Shown here one piece after another: positions 38,801 through 48,030 of a DNA stretch of 64,000 nucleotides. The notes below the pieces were generated by a model. That model saw only the letters and a list, made by a program, of their open reading frames with translations, had not been told where the DNA came from and ran no database searches. Source of the stretch: Syngnathus acus (Eukaryota > Chordata > Actinopteri > Syngnathiformes > Syngnathidae). The position numbers and the translations under genes were made by a program. Every line of letters starts with the position of its first letter. Position 1 is the first letter of the stretch. The stretch spans positions 9,265,956 to 9,329,955 of the forward strand of contig NC_051095.1 of the NCBI RefSeq assembly GCF_901709675.1, in the 5' to 3' direction.

Positions 38801-41800
38801 TAATAAATGTAGTGGATTTGGCTGGCCAGCAGCCAGCGGCATATGTGCTCTTTGTCTGTAGCGGGGCACTTGTGCGCCAAGTTTTTCTTTTCATTTCGAC
38901 CTTTTGATGTAGGCTGTAAAATACAGGTCTCGCGGAGAAAGCGACAGATGACAATATTTTTTAAACATTGACTAATCTTCCAAATCTGATGTCTTATCAT
39001 ATTCCTGAGATTAGTCCATGTTTTCAACTGTGTAGAATGACTTTATTCTCAAAGAGAGAGACGATGCTGTCTTGCACAAATGACGTGACGGTTTTTCCGG
39101 CCAGAAAAAAATCCGGAGAACTGAACTGAGGTTTAACGCCGTATCTCCCATTTAAGCACCAGTTTGATCAAATTCAGCAAATTTCTCCATACAGTGCTGT
39201 CAACTTGGATGAGAGAAAAATCAGGTGTTTGCACTCGCAGCTCTGGCTCTAACAGTGACAGAAAAATGGCACTTTGCCTTGACTACCAAAAAATCTTGAG
39301 GCATTAAATATTGAGCATCAGGTGACCAGGATGTCAAAGATGCTTTTTCTCCTGCCTATTGCAGACTGATCCACAGAAATGAAAACCAAAGCACAACATG
39401 ACTGGCCTGGACTGTGCTTGTCCCCTTCCATGAGTATCTTCTTGCTTCCTCCAAACATGTCTCTGGCTAGCGACGAAACCCTGCAATTTCTTGGGATTCC
39501 ACGCTGCCTTGGCGTGCAGGGACAAGCTCGTTGGCTTGTGTAACATCCATTCGCATCCAGTTTGCGTGCGTGCGTGCGTGTGTTCAGACACACTCTGGAC
39601 GCACTTGTTAGACTGTGAAAGCTGCAGTCTTCATTCCTTGTGATAGTGTCTATGAGCTCAGCGAAGACTCAAGGTATTGAACGGAAAGGCATGTCCTAAA
39701 AAAAAGGACGTACTTAAACACACATGTTGCTCGTTGGCACGTGTCTTTCATTTCTGCGGATTTGCCATTGAAGGAAACTTCAACAACTGAAACGACAGGG
39801 CTCGCCCTCCCCGACTCGCAAGTAATAATTTGTACCTGATGTATTAAAATTTAAAAAAAATAAAAAGACGCTGTAATTAGGGTACATTTTGTCGTCCCTT
39901 GTCATTCTTTTATCTCCGTCCAGCTGCTTACTCATGCCAAGGCTATAAACACAGGCCAGACGAAATAGGTCACGATTGGGGCTGAAGCGCAAGCTGTTCT
40001 GCGATGCTCATAATATCAATCCATCACCGCTCAATCCTCTATTTTATACACCATAAGCAGCTCAGATGGCATCCAAATCATATAGAAATAAAGAAGAAAT
40101 AGTGCTCTATGTAATCTTTTGAATCTCCAGCTCTGTAAATCTCTATCTGACATCCCAATCAGCCTGTGTTATCTGGACAATATATTTTTTTCCAGACACC
40201 TGTTCCAGGAAAAGACAAAGCGCAGGCCGGCCCGTCTAAAGCTCTGTCTTTGGCCGAGATAAAGAGCAAGTTGTCGACGGCAGCCAAAGAGGTACCGCCC
40301 GCGGATCGCCGCTCTTAATTGAGTGTCTGCCACATGGCCGACTCGCTGATTTACGGTCTTCTCGCATCAGGGGAGACCGCTGCCCAAGACGGAGCAGAAG
40401 TTTGAGAACTTTGTCAAGAGTTCCTTCAAAGTCTCAGACAAACAAGTAAGTAACTGTGACACATTTGATGTATTTTTTTGGGGTGATATATTTCCTGACT
40501 GCACATGGGTTTAGATTCCACAGCTAACTGAGAGTGCTCTGGTGAAATCTTCCTGAAGCTCTTTGCAGTCCAAATGTCAGGAAAGGCATACCAGAACATC
40601 TGAACTTTGGGTTTAATCAGAGGCTCTTTAAATTGTGGTGTATGTGCAGTTATTAGAAGGTGTGCAAACTTGGGCAACCACATTATTTTTGGATTTTTTT
40701 TGTTTTTGCTATTGGGTTGTACAAGGTATAGGTCACATTGATGGTGGGAAAAGTCTGGAATTATTCATCTTGGTCTTTTTTTTCCACAAGGAAGAAGAAA
40801 GCTTGACCCCAAACTATTTGCCGCTACTCTAAGTAATGGGCCGGTGTTGATACAAGCTATCGGTGCTGAGCCAATATAATTTTGTAATTTAATGGTATCG
40901 GGTTCTCGCGGAGGCTTCTGATAACAAACATCAATACTTAAGGCAAAAAGATATTGTGTAAGTCCTTTTTTGGCAGTAGCTGGTGCTATATTGCTGCATC
41001 TGTGAATCATCTGAGTCAGACAGAAGTATCTTGGTACATTTTTTTTATCATATCATGAAATTTTATAAATCAAAAGTACCAGCCGTATCAGTACTCTGTA
41101 ACGATAAGCACTCAAAGTTCCTTGGTAAGAAGTTATAATTTACTATGTGTGGGGTCCCTACAGCCAAAAAGTTTGAGATTTGCTTGTACTAAATCATGAG
41201 CTATCTACTGAAGTCTTGCATTTCATCAAGCATGGCAGTAGTTGGAAGCTGTATTTTTTTTCCAGGAAATGTTGTGAATCGTGTGACCTTGGTGCCATTC
41301 AGGAGGCCGCTGCCTCAACATTGGTAGCTGGCCGGTTTGCTCGGGCTCTTGGCAGTTGCGGGGTCAAGAGCCCTTTGGCTTCATTTTAAGCCTGAAGAGC
41401 TCTTGGCCATGATGGAGTCACAGGAATGCGCCATTGTTCTTCACACGGTTGACATCCATTATGCTCTTCAGTCGGCTTCACACACACACACGCAGACATC
41501 TCTTCAAGACTCCGTGTTCTCTTTGAATTATATCCATTTTGTATCAGTGGGCCCGGTCCGAGTTGAGGCGGAATGGGAGTACACCTGCCAAGACCGACTC
41601 TTTCCCAGTGATTTAATGGAGTGCGTGTCTTTTGTAGCCTTAATGAAGGCACTGGTGGTATGCAGATGGTACCAGTCTCACGTTCATATTCAAGGCCTTT
41701 GACCAGCCCAGTGAAGAATCTAAATCTTCTCCACTGCTTTCTTGTCATTTTAGTGGCAAAACAACAGTCCATTGCCTTTTATTTGGCAGTGTGCAAATGA

Positions 41801-42869
41801 ATCACTCAGAGAAGCTTCTAAGACTTCTGCAAAGTGTCAGATAGCAGTAGTGTATTCAAGACTGTTTGGACATTTATTATTTACGGTCTTGAAATTGGTT
41901 CTTTTCATCATTGTTTTTCTTAAGAAAAATGAATTGCATTTTGAGGCCTTTCCCATTCTTAAAGACACCCATGTTTCAAATCATCTATTCCCCTCAAAAT
42001 TAGTGGAAATGCAATTAATTTGTTCGGGCCCCCGACCAAAAACATCTGAATTCATTGTTGTCTTTTTCCTTTCGTAAACAAAATGCACTCACATCATGGT
42101 CCTGTCTTCTTCTTCTACTTTTTTCTTCTTCTTTCTTCTTCTCACATACATATATATAAAATACCTAGTGAGGATAAACAATTCAGAAAATGAATGGATG
42201 TTGGAATAATAATTTGCATGGGCGAAGCACCGCAATAACATCAAACACGAGACAAACACCGCAACGTGGCTGTTTTTTTTTTTTTTTTTTTAAACTGCCA
42301 TTTTTGTTAACTTCCAGGGCTCCTTCAAAAGCAAACTTGTCCAAAAGATTTTCTCGGATTGCAATCAAGTTTCAGCCACGTATACGAGACAGATGAGCAA
42401 CGCTAAAAGTAGACTTCACCATTGCGTGTGCGTAGAGTTAAGCTGGAAAACGTTGGCCATGTAGTGTCGAGAGCAGGTGAAAAGCCCTTTCAAGTAGCGA
42501 GGGCCCGGCTGGTGCCGGTGCTGGTCTGGGGTGGGATAGGGTGGAGTTGGTGGGGAGAGCTCTTGTTGATCCTGAGAAACATCTGTGCAAATGCTTTGGT
42601 TTCATCAGCTCGGGCTGAGATTTGTCAGACCTGAAGCACCTACTCATATACTCTGGTATGTACTACTGCCCCCACCCAAACCCCGGTCGCTCCTCAACAG
42701 GCACGAGCTGAAGTCCCACTGCCGAGACGCACAAAAACATGTTAGGAAAAGTGAGTCATGTGTCTCACGCTTGTCTTTCTCTGCGTTTTTCCCCTGTCTT
42801 GCCTGTCAACCACAGGTGGTCAAGGACCTGTGGGGTTTCCTGAAGACCCTGAAGATGGAGAAGAAGTAG
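29771..42869 (+). CDS. npm1: Nucleophosmin (NPM1), whole gene, 11 coding exons
   Basis: Abundant nucleolar histone chaperone and ribosome-biogenesis factor. The coding join is 29771-29819, 30074-30156, 31019-31138, 31231-31324, 32062-32153, 32694-32743, 32828-32885, 35596-35691, 40196-40291, 40371-40445, 42816-42869, giving 288 aa (human 294). Residues 10-116 form the pentameric nucleoplasmin core ([28 protein letters not shown]). A first acidic patch (119-126) follows, then SPVKR, a bipartite NLS (KR 133-134 / KKLK 147-150), a long Asp/Glu tract (152-173), a basic linker, and the C-terminal three-helix nucleic-acid-binding domain (about 235-288). All introns are GT-AG and the frame is intact. 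The C-terminus ends [14 protein letters not shown]: it keeps the first human nucleolar Trp but has Phe at the second. Probably the npm1a paralogue. Confidence 0.97.
30074..30156 (+). CDS. npm1: npm1 coding exon 2
   Basis: Begins the core domain: [19 protein letters not shown] through QQLSLKA. The acceptor is CTTTCTCCAG and the donor GCG|GTAAGG. It ends in phase 0. Confidence 0.95.
30157..31018 (+). other. npm1 intron 2
   Basis: An 862-bp intron containing a complete Tigger/pogo-like MITE. Nothing else is recognised. Confidence 0.8.
30626..30926. mobile_element. Tigger/pogo-like MITE (Tc1/mariner superfamily)
   Basis: A 301-bp non-autonomous element with terminal inverted repeats CAGTAATCCCTCGTT / AACGAGGGATCACTG (14 of 15 match) and TA target-site duplications on both sides. 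The TIR and the adjacent TATCGCGG...AATTGGTTCC match the known Tigger-type terminal pattern. It has no transposase. Confidence 0.85.
31019..31138 (+). CDS. npm1: npm1 coding exon 3
   Basis: A 120-bp exon, the same length as the human exon, encoding [19 protein letters not shown] through VLKPSVLPS. The acceptor is TGCATCAG and the donor TCT|GTGAGT. Confidence 0.96.
31231..31324 (+). CDS. npm1: npm1 coding exon 4
   Basis: A 94-bp exon, the same as human, encoding [20 protein letters not shown] and [11 protein letters not shown]. It carries the most conserved part of the nucleoplasmin core. The donor is GTCA|GTGAGT (phase 1). Confidence 0.96.
31555..31911. mobile_element. hAT-superfamily MITE with 8-bp target duplication
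   Basis: A 357-bp element with perfect 16-bp terminal inverted repeats (TAGGGGTGTCCAAACT) and an 8-bp target-site duplication GTCCAGGG at 31,547-31,554 and 31,912-31,919, both diagnostic of hAT. Internally it has 2.7 copies of a 51-bp C-rich tandem unit (starting at 31,708, 31,759 and 31,810). It has no transposase and is non-autonomous. Confidence 0.93.
31912..32000 (+). repeat. Fish L2/SINE-like repeat tail split by the hAT MITE
   Basis: GTCCAGGGTGTACCCTGCCT, ... GGTTAGGCTCCAAGCAC ... GAGAAAATGGATGG is the common teleost repeat 3' end. The hAT element inserted into its GTCCAGGG, so the repeat is older than the MITE. Confidence 0.75.
32062..32153 (+). CDS. npm1: npm1 coding exon 5
   Basis: Encodes [19 protein letters not shown] to EKRVSQ. 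It carries the first acidic patch and half of the bipartite NLS, with an SPVKR proline-directed phosphorylation consensus. The donor is CACAG|GTGGAT. Confidence 0.92.
32154..32693 (+). other. npm1 intron 5
   Basis: A 540-bp intron. The segment near 32,565-32,595 (TATTGAACAGG...TTTACGATTG) resembles one near 44,561-44,590, suggesting an unidentified dispersed repeat. Confidence 0.5.
32694..32743 (+). CDS. npm1: npm1 coding exon 6
   Basis: Encodes [16 protein letters not shown], the second NLS half and the start of the main acidic tract. The donor is GATGA|GTATGT (phase 2). The following intron is only 84 bp. Confidence 0.92.
32828..32885 (+). CDS. npm1: npm1 coding exon 7
   Basis: Continues the acidic tract ([11 protein letters not shown]) into VMPQKSVKK. 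The acceptor is GTTCTAG and the donor AAAAAA|GTAAGA. Confidence 0.92.
32886..35595 (+). other. npm1 intron 7
   Basis: A 2.7-kb intron with no recognised exon. It contains a T-run near 34,229-34,246 and a short segment (GGCTAACTGTTAGCTCGTCT, near 34,857) that recurs, slightly changed, near 44,502. A 143-codon open frame at 34,891-35,322 has no recognisable domain. Confidence 0.6.
35596..35691 (+). CDS. npm1: npm1 coding exon 8
   Basis: Encodes the basic, disordered linker [19 protein letters not shown] to KPQTK. The acceptor is CCACCATAG and the donor CTAAG|GTACCT. It is bounded by large introns on both sides. Confidence 0.9.
35692..40195 (+). other. npm1 intron 8
   Basis: The largest npm1 intron (4.5 kb), mixed composition. 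No second gene, RNA gene or classifiable transposon is recognised. Non-AT-rich stretches occur at about 35,800-36,490 and 36,800-37,300 and may be unclassified repeats or conserved sequence. Confidence 0.5.
40196..40291 (+). CDS. npm1: npm1 coding exon 9
   Basis: Encodes [20 protein letters not shown] then [12 protein letters not shown], aligning with the start of the human C-terminal helical domain (SVEDIKAKMQASIEK). The acceptor is TTTTTTCCAG. Confidence 0.95.
40371..40445 (+). CDS. npm1: npm1 coding exon 10
   Basis: A 75-bp exon, the same as human, encoding [19 protein letters not shown] then KVSDKQ, helices 1-2 of the C-terminal domain. It is separated from exon 9 by a 79-bp intron. Confidence 0.96.
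40446..42815 (+). other. npm1 intron 10
   Basis: A 2.4-kb intron. It contains a TTC-rich tract (42,106-42,142), a short fish repeat tail (42,163-42,200) and a T22 run near 42,270. No further exon is seen. Confidence 0.6.
42163..42200 (+). repeat. Fish L2/SINE-like repeat tail fragment
   Basis: CCTAGTGAGGATAAACAATT then CAGAAAATGAATGGATG matches the end of the same dispersed repeat seen at 31,912-32,000. Confidence 0.65.
42816..42869 (+). CDS. npm1: npm1 terminal coding exon 11
   Basis: Encodes [17 protein letters not shown] and TAG. It corresponds to the human terminal exon that carries the two nucleolar-localisation tryptophans; here the second is Phe and the tail ends in a basic MEKK. The acceptor is GTCAACCACAG. 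Confidence 0.94.
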   Translation: MVKDLWGFLKTLKMEKK

Positions 42870-43137
42870 ACGACTTCGCCACTTGAAACGCATTTCTCCG
42901 TTTTTGCATCCGTCGGGCAATTTTAAAGGCACAGTCTGCAAGCTTTCCGACTTGGCCTCGTCGTAATAGCGTACGACTCGGACGCGTGGCGACACTATTT
43001 TGCTCGGAACACATTTAGCAGAAGAGTGCTTTCGCCATATGCGGAAGCCGCCCATCTCGTCAGTCTGCACCACCTGTAGCGGAGCAAAGTGACAGCGCGG
43101 CCAGTTCAGACCTGCAGACGTGCCGCTTCCCGCATTA

Positions 43138-43143
43138 AATAAA
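43138..43143 (+). terminator. Polyadenylation signal AATAAA, likely npm1
   Basis: A canonical hexamer 269 bp after the npm1 stop, within ATTAAATAAAC. It is the first one downstream of the coding region. Confidence 0.65.
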
Positions 43144-44639
43144 CAGCTACGCTAGCACGCGAGACACCTGCCGAGTTTACGCTTGCAGCGAGTATATTCA
43201 GTCGTAGGTTATCAAGAGAATTGACGTGGTAAAGGCTGGTTCTCGACTTGATTTTCTGTTCATAGCTTTTCATCCCTTATTTCAATCAACACAGTAAATA
43301 CAGTGTCTCTGTAGGTGCCGCTGTTTCGGTTAGCAACTGAGCCACACCAGCGGCTCCCCTACTCGTTTCAGCTTCAGGGAGGTTCCTACCTGGCAACCTT
43401 TCTGATTTGGAATATCGAACATGATTAGACTGACAGCCCCTCTGTTTGCCGAGCAGATCAGTGACGAAAGAAATCACTCCTCAAATAACCCACCCCACAG
43501 AATAATCAAATATATTTGAGGAATTCCAGTTGTGACTCCTCCTCTGAAACTAATATGGTATCAATGTGTACATTTTGCAATGATTTGTAGTTTTCTTTCT
43601 TTTTTCCAACCACGAACTGAAACTCATCTTTTTTTGACACATTTTTTAAGACAAAAAAATCGAAAGAGTTTGAAGTTAACACAAAAGGGTGTAAATCCTA
43701 CAACAGTAGCTATAAAAAGGCAAAGCACCTGCAGATGTCACATTTATTGCATGCAGGCGCTCTGAGATATTTAATTATGTGCATGCTGAGATTGGCATCT
43801 CGCTTTACTCGCGTGTTACGCCGAAGACTGACTGCGGAAGCTCCGCACTTCGGCAGCGCCGCGCGTCCCTGCCAGACGAAATCATGATAATGCAATAGGA
43901 AAGAAATATTGCAGAATGTGCCTTTAAATGTCTTTGCTCCAAACTGAGCTACGTCCCATTTTTTCTGTGAAACACATCTTTTTGTTGCTTTACATTTTTA
44001 TACATGCTTGTACAGTTTTTGTGTATTTTAGCTATGTCAGGCCCCGAAGTCACGGTTTAGATCCTTGAAGTTCTAAAATCTATTAACTGGCCAAAAAGGA
44101 TTTTAAATAGAAACAAACATATTTTGCAAATACCCTTGCATATCTTTCTGTCTTTTTCACATGTGTGAACCCATTTTTTTCTTTTCACATTTGATGTTCT
44201 TCCAGGAAAACACCTGGTGCTCATAGAGCCTGTTTTTTTTTTCTCTATTTGTTCTCAACATATTTGATACATACACCATTTCACTTTTATGTCAGATAGC
44301 TTCATACAGCCGAATCGTCTGATGTTCCAATAGCTTGATTGTCGAGAACATCCACACACACACTTCTTACAGGATCAAAAGAAAATCGCCATTTGTGTCC
44401 TTACTGCGCTTGCGTTGTTAAACACGTAAGAATATCGGCCCTAGTACCAAAAGGGTATCTCAACTGCTGGAAAAAAATCACATAGGACTAGCTAGAGGTA
44501 GGCTAACTGTTAGCTTGTCTTATAACTACATTTGTTTCGAAATCTGGCTTGCAATCTTGAATACTGAACAGATTTAACGTCTACGATTATTAACCGTCGA
44601 CCATTTTCTGAGCAAAGGCAGTCTGATTATCTTTGTGTG
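43144..44639. other. npm1-fgf18 intergenic DNA, proximal
   Basis: No gene is recognised. Mixed composition with T-rich runs. Confidence 0.5.
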
Positions 44640-44930
44640 GTATATAACTCACGAGACACGTTATGTAATCATTTATGTCTAGCAACAGCACGAGTTGCGT
44701 CTTAATTGGCTATCTTCCCGGTCTAATTAGATTACTTACCGAGCTGATCGTGGAGGAAAAAGGTCCATCGTCACACATCCCGCACCGTTTGATAAAGTCG
44801 CTCAGGATAATCGTTCAGACTTTCAGAATCAGGCATTTGGTTACTTTGATCACAAGAGAGAAAATGCTCGATGGCCCCCATCGTCATTATGCATGTATCC
44901 CGCTTAAGAAATAATATCAATATGAGCTCT
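44640..44930. promoter_or_regulatory. Candidate intergenic enhancer
   Basis: A non-repetitive block with overlapping homeodomain cores TAATTAGATTA (44,724-44,734), a TTAATTG core near 44,703 and a TCF/LEF consensus CTTTGATC (44,844-44,851). There is no plausible coding frame. It lies about 2 kb beyond npm1 and 14 kb before fgf18. Regulatory function is inferred. Confidence 0.35.
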
Positions 44931-45337
44931 TTAAAACCAACACAGATGTGTTTACTTAAAAAAAAAAAAAAACATATCATTAGTCGCAGCGGTACATTTA
45001 CAAGTTAGCCATTGTATATTTTAATGTACCTGCTAATGGGAGAATCCTATGATTAAACGAGATTGTCCTCTTTACTACCGCACGATCATGAGGGATTCAT
45101 CAGAGTATGACATGAGTCAAAAATGATGTCACCCCGACTAAAAGTACACAAGGCGCTGTAATTGTTTGCACTCTTGAATGTCTCGGCGGCTACAAGCGTG
45201 CTCTCAATCTGCGCTTATTATGTGTTTACGGCGCCGTATAATACCTTTTTACGAGCCAAGTGTTGGCACTGGGATGCCATCTTTAACGATTCGCGTCAAT
45301 CCCTTAATCATTACGTATTTTGTCTGATCAAATAGTT

Positions 45338-45405
45338 ATTGCAGCCTTATTAATTATCGAATTCTAAATAGATTGCAGCCCTCTTAATTATCTCATTCTA
45401 AATAG
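45338..45405. repeat. 34-bp tandem duplication
   Basis: Two adjacent 34-bp units (ATTGCAGCC ... TTAATTATC ... ATTCTAAATAG), differing at four positions. Each carries a TTAATTA homeodomain core. Confidence 0.9.
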
Positions 45406-47960
45406 ATATAGTAGCCAAGTCTCACTTTAGGCCATTTTTAGTAGAGTTGACTGAAAGAATTACGTAGTTGCTTTTTTCAATTTAATTACCTGCTTTTCTA
45501 AAAGTAGTGATTGTGTGTGTGTACGGCAGCTCAATAAAATGTGTTTGATGATAATACTCAACCCACATTTGTGTTAATTGTTCTTTTATATCGTTGCTAG
45601 CTTTTTTAATACTTGCAGTAGATTTCCTTATTCTTAATCTTCTTTATGAAACCTGCTCCATCAAATTAAATTGATAATTTAGTAACATTGAACATCATGT
45701 AATGTCTACTTTTATTCCATTCATACAGCTTTCAATAAAAAGATCAGAATCGTCCTTTGGGGAATATTGCTAAATATTGTGGAAAAAAAGGGCAATACTG
45801 AGAAGCCCTTCCTTAGTGACAACACCCCTGGCACTGTTGCCGCACTTATTTTATTGTTTGAACTATGATCCAAAAGTAATCTTTGATTCTTTTACATTTT
45901 TCATCTGTAACATTCTTTTACTGTCTATTGTACACGATTTTCTTCCAATAAATTAATTTTTGCGCAGTTACTAAATTATCACAGAGTTGCTGGATCGTGA
46001 TAGCATCGTCTCAGGAGTTACTCTGCAATTCCCACCCTTAATTAAAAAGTGAGTACTTTTACTTGTTTTTTTTTTTAATTTACATTGGTTACGTTCTCAG
46101 TGGCAACTTGCAATGCTCAGAAAAGCTGCGAGTGATATTTTGAGTCTAGTTTAGTGAACAGTATTTCTTAAGGGATGAAAATGAAATGATATCAATTTGG
46201 AAATCTACCAGCTTTGGAGGTCTCACTTCAAATCCTTTCTGGCTCAATATTAGAGATCATTTCATGCGTGACGACTTGTGGTGTGAATTGGATAAGGTGG
46301 AGCTTTAATTACCTGTAACGTATGCCCAAAGAAAGTCGTCATTAAAGTCTTCAGCAACTTAAAAAAAAAAAGTATTGTATTATTGATTTATTGCTTGTCT
46401 TTTAATTCATTAGATGTGTAGATTTGACGCATTCCATCAAGAGGTCAGTTTAACTTTTTGTTTTCCACAATTATAAGTGGGAAAAGTGTGTTAATTTGTC
46501 CTCATGTTTGGCATCCATCTTTGTCATGAGCTTTTCAAGATGCACCCCCACCACTGGATGGCACTGAAGTTCTTGCCTTTTGATGAAACAAATTGATTAC
46601 CTTGAAGTGTGACTCAGGCATGACTTCACTCCCAGGCCCAGCTGAACCTCTTTTGCCCCCCAGCCATGAGGAAGTGATGCAGCGGTGGGATGACGCACAG
46701 CGTCGTCCGCCAAAACGAAGACGGATCGTGCATGAAGCACGTGGAAATCCACCCGGCGCACGCCTCCTTTCTTGTGGTTGACTCGGAATTCAGCAGCCCC
46801 GAGGTACAGACACAAGGTTTGTGATGTGGCCTGCGCAGTTCTTGAGCGGAACTGCAATTAAGATGTGGTATAACTACAACAATAGCAACGATAACAGGAA
46901 AACGTCGTGTTATCAATTCTACTTGAGGAATTTAAGTGTGGCGCCAGGAAATTTCAGCCAAATTTCCCACAAGATGGCCGACTTCATGTTCAGGCATGGT
47001 TTCTTGTCATGGCCAATAGTTTGGTGCATCTAATCTCGAGGTGCGGGGGGACATTTTTATTTCGGTTCAGAGTATGCAAGCAAGTCTTGATCATATTTGG
47101 AGATTATAGTTGTGATTAAACTATCAATATTTTTAGCGGGCTCTGTCTAGGGAAGTTGCTGTACTTTAGTTTGATTTTTGAAAGATTGTGTTGCAATCCG
47201 ATTAAATTGGCAATCAATAAGCGGCCTTAAACGGATGGTGTCCAATCACCATCTCTAGGCCTTCGATTGTGAAATGATATAATCTGTTGACATGACTTTT
47301 CACTTGTTGTCCCTGTCTTTAATCACTTGACTCGTTTGAGGCTTGAATGGCAACTTGAATGCGTACTTGTCTGCTCTATTTACAGTATTAAAAAAATGCA
47401 AAGAATTCAAGTGACGGAGGGGGGGGCGCTTTGACTGGAGACCCACTTGACCGAACCTCATGACCTTACAATCCACCAAAATGTAGCGACTCAAAGTCAA
47501 CCCTTGGGGCTACTGGATGAGGATTCAAAGCATCTAACCTTCAATGTTAGCACAGCTTGTAGCAACTAGTATAAATTAGGCCACCAAATGCGCCTGCCAA
47601 GAACGTCGCAGTACGCATGCTTCCCCTCAGACGTCCTGGATGTGTCAGCATGCGCTTCTCAAAAGAGCAGGCATTCTTTTGCATGAACCTAAGGTGCACA
47701 TTATGCAACCTCATCCCACTCTGTTCTTTCAGAATGTCTTTTGGGAATGTGAACAGCACTTTCAGAATGCCTCTACTCGCAAAAACCCAGCCTGCATTTT
47801 TATAATTCCATTTTTGATACCTAAAAGCAACCGACTCTTGCTTGCCTGTTGTTTATTCCACAACATGGAGAATATGTGAAAAAAGGAAATTGGTATGGAA
47901 AATTGATAAATGGGTGTTTTCAATTTATTTTTTCTTTTGATCAATTATTATGTCATTTGA
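45406..47960. other. Intergenic DNA, no gene seen
   Basis: AT-rich sequence without exon-like features. A small open frame at 46,593-46,781 lacks any recognisable domain. Confidence 0.5.
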
Positions 47961-47963
47961 ATT

Positions 47964-48030
47964 TGCACCCAGTTGGTAGAGTTTGGAATCGGGTTCAAAT
48001 CCCAGCTGCGACCGCTGACATCCTGGTGGG
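47964..48030 (+). repeat. tRNA-derived SINE-like fragment
   Basis: It contains an A-box-like AGTTGGTAGAG and a B-box GGTTCAAATCC, the RNA polymerase III internal promoter pattern. The spacing (about 17 bp) is shorter than in a tRNA and no cloverleaf forms, so this is a diverged SINE head and not a tRNA gene. Confidence 0.5.

Noticed and set aside
47964-48030. Possible tRNA gene
   Set aside because: A- and B-box-like words exist, but the spacing is too short and no cloverleaf or anticodon arm can be drawn; called a SINE fragment instead.
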